Positions 1-7,710 of a stretch of 32,767 nt of DNA are shown one piece after another. The translations under genes were made by a program, and so were the position numbers. Numbering within the stretch: position 1 is the first letter of the stretch; the number at the start of each line of letters is the position of its first letter. This stretch comes from Burkholderiales bacterium (GTDB lineage Bacteria; Pseudomonadota; Gammaproteobacteria; Burkholderiales; Casimicrobiaceae), in NCBI GenBank assembly GCA_031270015.1, contig JAISYH010000001.1, forward strand, positions 1-32,767, written 5' to 3'. The notes beneath the pieces were generated by a model, which did no database searches, had not been told where the DNA came from, and saw nothing but the letters and a program-made list of their open reading frames with translations.

Positions 1-150
1 TTTCTATCGAGTTACTTTCTATCGAGTTACTTTCTATCGAGTTACTTTCTATCGAGTTACTTTCTATCGAGTTACTTTCTATCGAGTTACTTTCTATCGA
101 GTTACTCTTTATTGAGTTAATTTTTATTGAATTCCTTTTTATCGAGCCGT
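1..150. repeat. 15-bp tandem repeat, 7 perfect plus 3 decayed copies
   Basis: The unit TTTCTATCGAGTTAC is repeated perfectly seven times (1-105). Three increasingly divergent units follow (106-120, 121-135, 136-150) in the same 15-bp phase. The array starts at or before the window edge, so its full length is unknown. There are no spacers, so it is not a CRISPR. The period of 15 could encode 5-residue repeats, but no convincing reading frame leads out of it. Function unknown. Confidence 0.95.
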
Positions 151-204
151 TTTCTGAAGATACTTGCTTTCAGAAAATATTAGCTCTCAGTGACTTTCAG
201 AAAA

Positions 205-468
205 TCAACGCCCAGCGGCTTTCAATCTTCTGAACCCGATTCCCGCCACTCCCAGCGCCAGCAACAGCGCGAGCGGCATGGGCAAAACAGGAATTGGGGT
301 TGCGCCATTGGCTGTCGGCATGGGCGGCGGCGCTTTTTCAAACGCGCCGATCGAGCGGTCTGCCGCGGCGCGAGCGATGCCGCGCTGATCGAGCGTGGCG
401 TCCTCCCATGTTGCCGTCACCGGCGTTGACGAAAAGTCGATGACGAGCATCCGCGAGGTCGCGCTGCC
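205..468 (-). pseudogene. C-terminal relic of a large surface protein with a sorting-type tail
   Basis: The minus-strand frame contains a DQRGIAR block followed by IGAFE, the usual end of CSLREA / right-handed beta-helix surface proteins, whose last repeat commonly reads DQRGxxR...DIGAFE. It ends in a short tail: a Pro-rich IPVLP motif, a hydrophobic stretch, and a basic end (FRRLKAAGR). This tail resembles the IPTL-CTERM class of C-terminal sorting signals. The frame is closed upstream by TGA and TAG at 469-474, so only the last 80-odd residues survive. An ATG at 450 exists but is probably internal. I read this as the 3' end of a once much larger gene. The family call rests on motif recognition only. 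Confidence 0.6.
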
Positions 469-783
469 TCACTACGGTAAATACCTTTAAATACGTCACA
501 TAAATAATATATGCGCCGTTGATTATGCCGCAGTTTCTCGATACGCGGCAAATTATTTGAGCCTTTTGCCCCCCCAAACACCTTAAATAGCGTCGCCACG
601 AAATTTTAGCCCATAAGGCAATACCCTGGATTTGCGCGGCGGCTACGAGGCTTCAAACAGTCGTCCCCAAATAGGGACGCCCGCCTAATCCATATTGAAC
701 ATACCCCCAAAGTCCTCCCAAATTTCTTGGATCCTCATAGATTTCTCGGACGTTAATGAACAATCAAATCTGATTTCCCTATG
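469..783. other. Intergenic region without recognisable gene
   Basis: No reading frame here looks like a protein. Apart from a C-tract near 570 and a small CGTCCC/GGGACG inverted repeat around 663-680 I see nothing. It may be decayed sequence from the surface-protein gene to its left. Confidence 0.5.
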
Positions 784-818
784 AAAAAGCCGTCACGGTG
801 GATGTTACCGGACGGCTT
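784..818 (-). terminator. Intrinsic terminator of tRNA-Met
   Basis: AAGCCGTC (787-794) pairs perfectly with GACGGCTT (811-818), and an inner CGGT/ACCG pairing extends the stem past one bulged A. On the minus strand the stem runs into a short T tract. It lies 12 bp beyond the CCA end of the minus-strand tRNA gene, where a terminator is expected. Confidence 0.75.
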
Positions 819-830
819 AGGATGATCTCT

Positions 831-907
831 TGGTGGCGAGTCAGGGACTCGAACCCCGGACACAAGGATTATGATTCCTCTGCTCTAACCAACTGAGCTA
901 ACCCGCC
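831..907 (-). tRNA. tRNA-Met (anticodon CAT), CCA encoded
   Basis: The reverse complement folds as a full cloverleaf. Acceptor GGCGGGT pairs with ACTCGCC, the D arm contains GCTC/GAGC, and the anticodon stem GAGGA/TCCTT holds loop ATCATAA (CAT). The T arm is CGGGG-TTCGAGT-CCCTG and the gene ends in ACCA. Acceptor pairing is complete through the first pair, which fits elongator rather than initiator tRNA-Met. It is transcribed away from the plus-strand tRNA cluster. Confidence 0.96.
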
Positions 908-1032
908 TTTCAGAACGCGCATTCTCTACGATTTTCAGCGCAACGTCAAACCGGAACAAAAAAACGCAAATATCCCATTCTGCTATACGCGAAGTTGCGA
1001 CAAATTTAACCCCATTCTTTCCGTGAACGACA

Positions 1033-1038
1033 TATAAT
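1033..1038 (+). promoter_or_regulatory. -10 box of the Pro-Arg-His tRNA cluster
   Basis: TATAAT lies 10 bp before the mature 5' end of tRNA-Pro, so transcription would start just in front of it. The box sits inside a perfect 8-bp inverted repeat CGACATAT-A-ATATGTCG (1028-1044). I do not see a good -35 at the normal distance. Confidence 0.5.
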
Positions 1039-1048
1039 ATGTCGCTTT

Positions 1049-1125
1049 CGGGGTGTAGCGTAGTCTGGTAGCGCGCCTGCTTTGGGAGCAGGATGTCGGG
1101 AGTTCAAATCTCTCCACCCCGACCA
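1049..1125 (+). tRNA. tRNA-Pro (anticodon TGG), CCA encoded
   Basis: The acceptor CGGGGTG/CACCCCG is complete. The anticodon stem CCTGC/GCAGG holds loop TTTGGGA (TGG). The T arm contains GTTCAAATC and the 3' end is ACCA. It is first of three plus-strand tRNA genes spaced about 25-45 bp apart, probably one transcript. Confidence 0.96.
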
Positions 1126-1168
1126 GTCGTATGACATGGACCGTTTTTAAACGGGATTCCCGATTAAA

Positions 1169-1245
1169 GCGCCCGTAGCTCATCTGGATAGAGCACCGGC
1201 CTTCTAAGCCGGGGGTAACAGGTTCGAATCCTGTCGGGCGTGCCA
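1169..1245 (+). tRNA. tRNA-Arg (anticodon TCT), CCA encoded
   Basis: Acceptor GCGCCCG/CGGGCGT has a G-T first pair. Anticodon stem CCGGC/GCCGG holds loop CTTCTAA (TCT). The T arm has GGTTCGAATCC and the gene ends in GCCA. It is the middle gene of the Pro-Arg-His cluster and reads AGA/AGG codons. Confidence 0.95.
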
Positions 1246-1275
1246 ATCTTGTCGTATGATTCGTTGTTCCTCAAC

Positions 1276-1352
1276 GGTGGCTGTAGCTCAGTTGGTAGAG
1301 TCCCGGATTGTGATTCCGGTTGTCGTGGGTTCGAGCCCCATCAGCCACCCCA
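1276..1352 (+). tRNA. tRNA-His (anticodon GTG), CCA encoded
   Basis: GTGGCTG pairs with CAGCCAC, with the extra G-1 (1276) opposite C73 (1349) that is diagnostic for tRNA-His. Anticodon stem CCGGA/TCCGG holds loop TTGTGAT (GTG). CCA is encoded at 1350-1352. It is last in the plus-strand cluster and no clear terminator follows. Confidence 0.96.
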
Positions 1353-1745
1353 TAAAATCAATGACTTACGTCGCTATGTAACAAAAACGGCGAAGATGTT
1401 TGTCATTTTGCTGGTTTTGCAACCCGTATTCGGCGCCGGTCATAGTGTGCCGAAATCATCCGCGAATCGCTGTGCAATGTCGCGTCTTGCGTGTCCGCAT
1501 CGCCGCGCATTTGCTTGTCGGTTACGCCGCGCGGATTGTGGGGAGGCGTACATTTTGTCCCTCGTTAAATAATAAAAAACGCTTGAAATCCGCATGGGAA
1601 AGCGCTTTGTGCTCAAACAGGGATAAGACAATCGAAACAGAAGACAAAATGTGCGGCGCCGCACAAATACTGCATGTTTTACTGCGACAGTATCCATGAT
1701 TTTTCTCTGTTGTAAGATCCCCAACGTCTGAACTAAACCGCGCCG
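1353..1745. other. Intergenic region without recognisable gene
   Basis: Several short frames overlap here on both strands, but none resembles a known protein and none has a convincing ribosome-binding site. Frames that cross the tRNA genes are artefacts. The right boundary is where the first gltD-tail repeat begins. Confidence 0.5.
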
Positions 1746-1936
1746 CAAGCAAGTCAATTTGCGGCTTCTTCAGAAATCTTTTCGTTTTAATTACGTGAAG
1801 AAGATTTCAAATAATCATCAACGGCTCTGGCACATTCACGTCCTTCGCGGATTGCCCAAACCACCAATGATTGCCCTCGGCGCACGTCTCCAGCGGCAAA
1901 AACCTTTTCGACGTTAGTGCGATAAGCCGCGGCGCC
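1746..1936. repeat. Direct repeat copy 1 (orphan gltD 3' end)
   Basis: This segment is colinear, without gaps, with 6178-6368 (constant offset 4432). The first 28 bp are about 85% alike. The remainder is identical except for one base (1820 versus 6252). Identity stops sharply at 1936/6368 inside gltD coding sequence. The two copies flank the TRAP transporter operon. Confidence 0.93.
1787..1936 (-). pseudogene. gltD: Truncated gltD: last 49 codons only
   Basis: This is the minus-strand 3' end of glutamate synthase small-subunit gene gltD, duplicated. It encodes the final 49 residues, including [11 protein letters not shown], and the TAA stop in the same frame as the intact gene at 6219-7700. 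The single difference is synonymous (GTT versus GTC for the Val of AVDDYL), so the copy has not decayed much or was acquired from a close relative. Twenty-five bp separate it from the stop codon of the TRAP permease. It has no start and is not expected to make a product. Confidence 0.88.
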
Positions 1937-1961
1937 ATTCCGAAAACATGCGGATTGACGC

Positions 1962-3989
1962 CTACGCTGCGGGCGCCTGTCCCTTTTCCCTCTTGAACAA
2001 GAAATACTGTACTGCGACGACCACGGCCAGACCCGCCATGCCCGCCAGGTCCGTCCACAAACCGCTGTCGATGAGACCGAAGGCGCTGATCATGGCCACG
2101 ATCCGCACGAACCAGTTGGCTTTGGTGAGCAAGAAGCCCTCCACGGCCACGCCGATCAGCAACACGCCGATACAGGCGCCGATGACGACGCGGATACCTT
2201 CGAGCCAGGTCGTATCGATGAGCATGAGCTCGGGCGAATAGATGAACATGAACGGCACGATGAACCCGGCGAGCGCCAGTTTCACCGAGGCGAATCCCGT
2301 TCTCATCGGATCGCCTCCGGCAAGGCCCGCCGCTGCGAAAGCCGCCAAGCACACCGGAGGCGTCAGGTTGGCGAACATGGCGTAGTAAAAGGAGAAGAGG
2401 TGGGCTGCCAGGACCGGGATACCCAGTTTGGCCAGCGCCGGCGCGGCGATCGTCGCGGTGATGATGTAAGCAGGGATCGAAGGCACACCCATACCCAAGA
2501 CCATGCAGGTAATCATGCTAAAGAACAGCGTGAACAAGAGGCTCTCCTGTCCCATCGAAATGATGGCGTTGGCCATGGTCAGACCGAATCCGGTCTTGGA
2601 GACCACGCCGATAATGATGCCGACGCAGGCGCAAGCCATAGCTACCGGTACGGTTTGCTTGGCGCCGTCGGCAAAGGCGTCGCAGATGTCCTTGAAGCTC
2701 ATCCGGGTGTCCTTCCTCAGACCGGCGATAACGATCGTGCCAACGATGGTGATGACCGCCGAGAGAACGACCGTGTAGCCCGAGAAGAGCAGTAAATAGA
2801 GCAGCAAGGCGATGGGGATGAGCAGATGACCCTTGGCTTTGAGCACCGTCATGACCTGCGGGAGCCGGTCCTTGGGCAAGCCGACGAGCCCCAGCTTCAC
2901 CGCGCGCAAGTGCACTTGGATGATCACGCCCAAATAGTAGAGCAAAGCGGGAATGGCGGCGTGGACAATGATTACGGAATAGGAAACGTTGATCATTTCC
3001 GCCATGATGAAAGCGGCGGCGCCCATCACTGGCGGCAGTGCCTGTCCACCCACCGAGGCGCACGCCTCCACCGCGCCGGCGAAGATCTTGGAATAGCCGG
3101 TCTTTTTCATCAGCGGAATGGTGAAGGCGCCGGCCGTCACCACGTTGGCTACCGCCGATCCGTTGATCGAGCCGAACATGGCCGACGAAATGACCGCCAC
3201 CTTGGCGGGTCCTCCCTTGTAGTGTCCAGCCAGCGCCATGGCCAGGTCGTTGAAGAAGGCGCCCATGCCGGATTTGGACATGACCGTGCCGAAAAGGATG
3301 AACAGAAAGATATAGCTGGCCGCGACGCTCACCGAAGTGCCGTAAATCCCCTCGGTGTTGGCGAAGAAATGGTTGGAAAGCTGCACCCAAGTGTAGCCCC
3401 GGTGTCCGAACATGCCGGGCAATCCGCGTCCGAACAGCCCATAGGCGATGAAGATCAAAGCCAAGACGGGCAGCACCAAGCCGGTCATACGGCGGGAGCC
3501 TTCCAACACGACGATGACCAGGATGGTCGCAATGAGGATATCGTTGGAGTTGGGCATGCCCGCCCGTTCCACCACGCCGAGATAGTCTGCCCAGATATAC
3601 AACGGCGCAGTGAAGGAAAGCGCGATGAAAATCCAGTCGCACCAGGAGATTTTCTTGTAGCTGCCCTTCTTGCCGAAAGGGTATAGGACGAAGCCCAGCG
3701 CCAGCATCATCGCCACGTGCAACGAGCGGTGCACCAGGGTCAGCGGGGGATCGATGAGCGACGACGAGATGGCGAAATGATAGAGAGATACGGCGATACA
3801 GGCGCAGTAGAAAATCTTCGACATGACCGGGGATATCAACCTGCGAACGCTCTGTTCCCGGTCAAAGCTCTCGATGATCTTTTGTTGTTCCTCGGTAAGC
3901 ACGCCCTCTTTCGCGCGCGCCATTTCGGCGTCATTGAGGTCGACGCCCGCTCCCTGGGGTTTTTCCATGTCCACCTTTTCTTTGCTCAT
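1962..3989 (-). CDS. TRAP transporter fused permease (DctQM type, TAXI family)
   Basis: The 675-residue membrane protein fuses the small (DctQ, 4-TM) and large (DctM, about 12-TM) TRAP permease subunits, as is usual for TAXI-type systems. It forms the inner-membrane Na+- or H+-coupled importer that receives substrate from the periplasmic TAXI receptor. A charged cytoplasmic N-terminus (about 50 residues) precedes many hydrophobic segments. Conserved DctM blocks are visible: [45 protein letters not shown] and [24 protein letters not shown] just before the ATG serves as ribosome-binding site. It is the last gene of the operon, 7 bp after the DUF1850 gene, and ends in TAG 25 bp from the orphan gltD tail. 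Third codon positions are far richer in G/C than in gltB/gltD, which suggests transfer. The substrate cannot be read from sequence. Confidence 0.93.
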   Translation of the reverse strand: MSKEKVDMEKPQGAGVDLNDAEMARAKEGVLTEEQQKIIESFDREQSVRRLISPVMSKIFYCACIAVSLYHFAISSSLIDPPLTLVHRSLHVAMMLALGFVLYPFGKKGSYKKISWCDWIFIALSFTAPLYIWADYLGVVERAGMPNSNDILIATILVIVVLEGSRRMTGLVLPVLALIFIAYGLFGRGLPGMFGHRGYTWVQLSNHFFANTEGIYGTSVSVAASYIFLFILFGTVMSKSGMGAFFNDLAMALAGHYKGGPAKVAVISSAMFGSINGSAVANVVTAGAFTIPLMKKTGYSKIFAGAVEACASVGGQALPPVMGAAAFIMAEMINVSYSVIIVHAAIPALLYYLGVIIQVHLRAVKLGLVGLPKDRLPQVMTVLKAKGHLLIPIALLLYLLLFSGYTVVLSAVITIVGTIVIAGLRKDTRMSFKDICDAFADGAKQTVPVAMACACVGIIIGVVSKTGFGLTMANAIISMGQESLLFTLFFSMITCMVLGMGVPSIPAYIITATIAAPALAKLGIPVLAAHLFSFYYAMFANLTPPVCLAAFAAAGLAGGDPMRTGFASVKLALAGFIVPFMFIYSPELMLIDTTWLEGIRVVIGACIGVLLIGVAVEGFLLTKANWFVRIVAMISAFGLIDSGLWTDLAGMAGLAVVVAVQYFLFKREKGQAPAA

Positions 3990-3996
3990 GGTGTCC

Positions 3997-4497
3997 TCAT
4001 TTTTTCTCGATCACCAGACGTAGGCGCGCATGCTGGGGAAGGTCGGCGCCCCGAGCGACCAGCGCGCCGTCCAAAGAAATGTCACGAGTGAATACTTGCG
4101 AGTTGAGCCAATGGAGTTCGGGAAACACCTGCCCGATCTCCTCCATATGGATCAATCCATCTTTCACATAGCAAATCCGTCCCTTGTTTTCGGGAATCCC
4201 CGCGCCGAACGCCGGAAAGTCGATGGCATCAAGCACCAGGTTGTTTTCCGCATCCACGTGGAAATACTCGTTCCACGGAATCTTTTCCAGGGAATGGACC
4301 CAGCCGAAGAAGAGCCGGCTACCGACCCTTGCCGGAACTTCGGCATATACTTCCCCGGTTTTCCAGTCATGAATGCGCAACACCCTCTCCTCGGTCTCCT
4401 CGGCAGGACCCGCCAGGGCAGCGGACGAGCCCGCCAGAAACAAGACGGTCAAGAGCACGGCGGCATGAGCGATGCCTGGGGATTTTTCATGCCGCAC
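3997..4497 (-). CDS. DUF1850 protein of TAXI TRAP operon
   Basis: This exported protein is of the DUF1850 type, a family habitually encoded with TAXI TRAP transporters but of unknown function. I chose GTG at 4497 because AGGAGG lies 8 bp upstream; an in-frame ATG at 4524 lacks a ribosome-binding site. The start gives a clear signal peptide (MRHEKSPGIAH, then a hydrophobic run to AALAG). Family hallmarks are GWVHSLEKIPWNEYF, LDAIDFPAFGAGIPE and a C-terminal RLRLVIEKK. It lies between the receptor gene (35 bp upstream) and the permease (7 bp downstream), so it is presumably cotranscribed. It may be an accessory subunit or assembly factor in the periplasm; that is inference. Confidence 0.88.
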   Translation of the reverse strand: MRHEKSPGIAHAAVLLTVLFLAGSSAALAGPAEETEERVLRIHDWKTGEVYAEVPARVGSRLFFGWVHSLEKIPWNEYFHVDAENNLVLDAIDFPAFGAGIPENKGRICYVKDGLIHMEEIGQVFPELHWLNSQVFTRDISLDGALVARGADLPQHARLRLVIEKK

Positions 4498-4532
4498 GTG
4501 ACGATCCTCCTGTTTCTGGAACATACCGGCTG

Positions 4533-5528
4533 TTATTTCACGCTGTAGCCCTTGGCTTTGTAGTACTCGATGGCGCCGGGGTGCAGCGGAACCGAGGTAC
4601 CGACGATGCCGCGCAGGGCGGTCTCGGCGGTGATCTCCCTCTTGGCCGTGGCGTGAGAGGCGCCGACCGCCGCAAGTCCCGCAGGAGTATAGATGTTCTC
4701 CAAAAGATCGACGACCACTTCGTTCGGCAGCTTGTTGTCGACGAGCATGATGTTCATCACTGCGGCGGTGGTGGTGTCGATTTCCGTACCATACACCGCA
4801 GCCGGGATCTTCGTCTCGATGTAGAAAGGGTACTTCTCGATCAGCTTCTTCAGCCCCTCACCTTGCACCGGCACGAAGGCAATCTTCTTCTCGATGCCCA
4901 GCTCGCGGATGGTCGCGTTGCCGAGACCGGAAGTGACGAAAGCCGCGTCGATCAGGCCATTTTTCATCTGGTCGATCGCCTCGCCATAATTGAGGTAATC
5001 AACCTTGACGTCCTTGTAGCTCATGCCGTGGGCTTCGAATATCATGCGCGCGTTGAGCTCGACGCCGGAATTGGGCGCGCCCACACCAATGCGCTTGCCC
5101 TTCAGGTCGGCGAAACTCTTGATGCCCTTGTCGGTCGTGGTGACGATCTGGCAGACGTTGGGCCACAGCCCCATCATGGCGCGGAGATTCGTGGCCTTGG
5201 GCTTGCCCTCGTAGGCGCCGAAGCCTTCCACGGCCTGGATGACCGCGTCCGCCATGGCGATGGCCATTTCGCCCTGCCCGGTGTTGAGCGCATTGATGTT
5301 TTCAGCCGTAGCGCCGGTGGCTGTCGCCGAGGTCTTGTAGCCCAATGAAGCGATGTAGGTGGCAAACGAGCCACCGATGGGAAAATAAATCCCGCTGGAA
5401 GGTCCGGTCAACACGGTGATGAAATATTTGCTGCGCTCGTCCTTGCTCAAAGCCGCCAGAGACGCCGGGGCGGGAAGCGCGATGGACAAAGCCATCAGAC
5501 AACCCAGAACCAGTTTCAATTTTCTCAT
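4533..5528 (-). CDS. TAXI family TRAP solute receptor (periplasmic)
   Basis: The 331-residue substrate-binding protein has a signal peptide (MRKLKLVLGCLMALSIALPA...SLA). The TAXI-family pattern follows: TVLTGPSSGIYFPIGGSFA near the mature N-terminus, TGATAENINALNTGQGEMAI, then FADLKGKRIGVGAPNSGVEL and GLIDAAFVTSGLGNATIREL. Length is normal for the family. TAXI receptors bind small anionic solutes such as dicarboxylates or glutamate in the periplasm, but the ligand here is unknown. It is the first gene of the operon (receptor, DUF1850, fused permease), with AGGA before the ATG. The high G/C at third positions matches the rest of the operon, and the whole cassette lies between two gltD-tail repeats. 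Confidence 0.95.
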   Translation of the reverse strand: MRKLKLVLGCLMALSIALPAPASLAALSKDERSKYFITVLTGPSSGIYFPIGGSFATYIASLGYKTSATATGATAENINALNTGQGEMAIAMADAVIQAVEGFGAYEGKPKATNLRAMMGLWPNVCQIVTTTDKGIKSFADLKGKRIGVGAPNSGVELNARMIFEAHGMSYKDVKVDYLNYGEAIDQMKNGLIDAAFVTSGLGNATIRELGIEKKIAFVPVQGEGLKKLIEKYPFYIETKIPAAVYGTEIDTTTAAVMNIMLVDNKLPNEVVVDLLENIYTPAGLAAVGASHATAKREITAETALRGIVGTSVPLHPGAIEYYKAKGYSVK

Positions 5529-5557
5529 TTCCTGTTCCTCACTGAAATAGACAAAAG

Positions 5558-5923
5558 TTACACGAAGTCAAGGACCCTAAACGATGATCCATACGACGTT
5601 ACATATATGGCTAGACAAATTCCGTTCCAGAAAACGAACACACGGATGTCCGCTGTTTTAAAGCTTTCCGCCGGCATGTCCGCCCAAACGTTGTGCGAGA
5701 AATCGGAAGTCACGCTTGATCGCGCGCGAAATTCCGCACTTTGGAAGCCACACGAACTGATGATAATCAAGCAGAAAACTTCGACTTGATCAAACACCTG
5801 AACCATCCTTCGGCAGAGTGAAATGGAAGCGTCGCTATTTACTTTTGTGGACGGTGCCGTCACAGTCGCGCAGCTTGCAAGACAAAGCGTGGCGAATGCG
5901 AAGAAAAAAGAATTCAGCTTCAT
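5558..5923 (-). CDS. Putative small lipoprotein, possibly truncated
   Basis: The first 25 residues form a convincing lipoprotein leader: basic start, hydrophobic core, and lipobox LASC with Cys at position 18. GAAGAGG lies 8 bp before the ATG. After roughly residue 36 the sequence loses any obvious protein character: it is rich in Cys, Phe and Ile and matches nothing I know. The rest may therefore be out of frame or decayed. It lies between the TRAP operon and the gltD repeat, in the low-G/C part of the inserted segment. It may be a genuine small lipoprotein or the 5' relic of a larger one. Confidence 0.4.
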   Translation of the reverse strand: MKLNSFFFAFATLCLASCATVTAPSTKVNSDASISLCRRMVQVFDQVEVFCLIIISSCGFQSAEFRARSSVTSDFSHNVWADMPAESFKTADIRVFVFWNGICLAIYVTSYGSSFRVLDFV

Positions 5924-6177
5924 AACGCATGCCTCTTCGATTCAGGAGCGAAGAAATTCTAGCATGTTTGGAAACATATTGGAGAAAGGCGAGCTTGCCA
6001 TCGAACAATGGCATTTGTCATTTAGGCTTTTGGTGTTGCCAGAAGTGGCGTTTAATAATTTCCTCCTACTTGTTCGTTATAAGAGTTCGACATATTCACG
6101 TCTTCTCTGCGGAAAACACTTTGGTTTTGATGCAGGTTTAAACCTCGCAAGATCGCTAAAATGTTTAAAATCAAAAT

Positions 6178-6368
6178 CAAGCAAGCTAATTTTCGGTTTC
6201 TTCAGAAATCTTTTCGTTTTAATTACGTGAAGAAGATTTCAAATAATCATCGACGGCTCTGGCACATTCACGTCCTTCGCGGATTGCCCAAACCACCAAT
6301 GATTGCCCTCGGCGCACGTCTCCAGCGGCAAAAACCTTTTCGACGTTAGTGCGATAAGCCGCGGCGCC
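6178..6368. repeat. Direct repeat copy 2 (3' end of intact gltD)
   Basis: This is the partner of 1746-1936. It covers about 41 bp downstream of gltD and the last 150 bp of its coding sequence. The two copies lie 4.4 kb apart in the same orientation, bracketing the TRAP operon and the lipoprotein frame. Confidence 0.93.
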
Positions 6369-7700
6369 GTTTGTCGTCGCTGCGGCATTATTGCGCGCGT
6401 CTTTGGCGACTCCGAATGCGTCGAGTACCGCCGCCACTGGATGCACGAATCCCATCGCCAACAAAACCAAATCTGCTGGAAAAGATTGCTCGGAACCGGC
6501 AATTTCGCGCATTTGCATTTGTCCGCTTTTTGGATCGCGTTGCCAATCGAGCAATATTGTATCCACCGATTCCACTTTCTTCTTTCCCTTGAACGCTTTA
6601 CTGGCAATCGACCAATAACGTGTGCAACCTTCTTCGTGGCTGCTGGAGGTGCGTAATTTCGTTGGCCAATAGGGCCAGATCAGCGGTTTATTTTCATGTT
6701 CGGGCGGCTGCGGTAATAATTCGAATTGTACGACGCTCTTCGCGCCTTGCCGAATAGATGTGCCGACGCAATCGGAACCAGTATCGCCGCCACCGATCAC
6801 AATGACGTTTTTATCTTTGGCGCTGATGGCAGTAGTCGCCTCATTCGCGGAAACCGCTTTATTTTGCAATGCGAGAAAATCTATCGCGTAATGCACGCCG
6901 TTTAATTCGCGTCCCGCGATCGGTAAATTGCGCGGGACTTCCGAACCCGCCGCAAGAATAATCGCATCGAAAGATGATAATAGGTCTTTTGCCAATATAT
7001 GTTTGGTCGCGTCATTCCCCACGCCCTCCGGCAGTGAAACATTGTCGCCGAGAATCATCGTGGAAGTTTGAAAAATCACGCCTTCATGTTGCATTTGCTC
7101 GACACGGCGGTCGATCAATGATTTTTCCAATTTGAAATCCGGAATGCCGTAGCGTAATAGTCCGCCAACGTGGTCGCGCTTCTCAAAAACGATGACGCTG
7201 TGCCCGGAGCGCGCCAATTGTTGTGCGCATGCCAAACCGGCAGGGCCGGAACCGACGACGGCGACGTGTTTCCCGCTTTTTTGTGTGGCGAGTCGAGGTG
7301 TTATCCAACCCATCATCAGCGCTTTTTCTATAATCGCGCGCTCGATGGATTTGATGCCGACTGCTTCGTTGTTAATATTGAGCGTACACGCTTCTTCGCA
7401 AAGCGCCGGACAAATACGTCCGGTGATTTCGGGAAAATTATTGGTTGTGTCCAATACGAGATAAGCGTCGCGCCATTGCTGATGGTAAATCAGATCATTG
7501 AAATCAGGAATGATATTATTGATTGGGCAACCGTTGTGGCAAAATGGCGTTCCGCAATCCATGCAACGCGCAGCTTGCGTTCTCGCTTCGGCGTCAGTAA
7601 GCGGCGCGACGAATTCGCGGTAATTTTTGATTCGTCTTTCCGGCGCTTCGTAATGTTCGGAGAGCCTTTCGTATTCGATAAATCCTGTCGCTTTTCCCAT
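6219..7700 (-). CDS. gltD: Glutamate synthase [NADPH] small subunit
   Basis: The 493-residue flavoprotein passes electrons from NADPH through FAD and Fe-S clusters to the large subunit for glutamate formation from 2-oxoglutarate and glutamine. Two N-terminal cysteine clusters are present (C46, C49, C54, C58 and C97, C101, C105), as required for [4Fe-4S] binding. FAD motif [11 protein letters not shown] begins near residue 150, NAD(P)H motif [12 protein letters not shown] lies mid-protein, and the C-terminal ATG-type FAD contact reads [11 protein letters not shown]. It follows gltB by 10 bp with AAGGAAA before the ATG, so the two are cotranscribed. Its last 150 bp are duplicated at 1787-1936, but this copy is complete and of normal length. 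Confidence 0.97.
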   Translation of the reverse strand: MGKATGFIEYERLSEHYEAPERRIKNYREFVAPLTDAEARTQAARCMDCGTPFCHNGCPINNIIPDFNDLIYHQQWRDAYLVLDTTNNFPEITGRICPALCEEACTLNINNEAVGIKSIERAIIEKALMMGWITPRLATQKSGKHVAVVGSGPAGLACAQQLARSGHSVIVFEKRDHVGGLLRYGIPDFKLEKSLIDRRVEQMQHEGVIFQTSTMILGDNVSLPEGVGNDATKHILAKDLLSSFDAIILAAGSEVPRNLPIAGRELNGVHYAIDFLALQNKAVSANEATTAISAKDKNVIVIGGGDTGSDCVGTSIRQGAKSVVQFELLPQPPEHENKPLIWPYWPTKLRTSSSHEEGCTRYWSIASKAFKGKKKVESVDTILLDWQRDPKSGQMQMREIAGSEQSFPADLVLLAMGFVHPVAAVLDAFGVAKDARNNAAATTNGAAAYRTNVEKVFAAGDVRRGQSLVVWAIREGRECARAVDDYLKSSSRN

Positions 7701-7710
7701 CGTGGTTTCC

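Noticed and set aside
1..150. CRISPR array
   Set aside because: The 15-bp units are contiguous with no spacers between them.
983..1246. 87-codon minus-strand frame across the tRNA cluster
   Set aside because: Its PTGFEPVT...LEGRC sequence is the well-known false translation of tRNA genes.
1807..2352. 181-codon minus-strand frame at the left end of the TRAP permease gene
   Set aside because: It runs out of frame through both the permease gene and the orphan gltD tail, and its Arg/His-rich sequence is a shadow.
2518..3642. 374-codon minus-strand frame inside the permease gene
   Set aside because: It is an alternative frame of a G/C-rich gene, with Arg/His/Gly-rich composition and no domain.
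4329..5348. 339-codon plus-strand frame opposite the TAXI receptor
   Set aside because: It is antisense to a clear receptor gene with a signal peptide; the composition is typical of a G/C-rich shadow.
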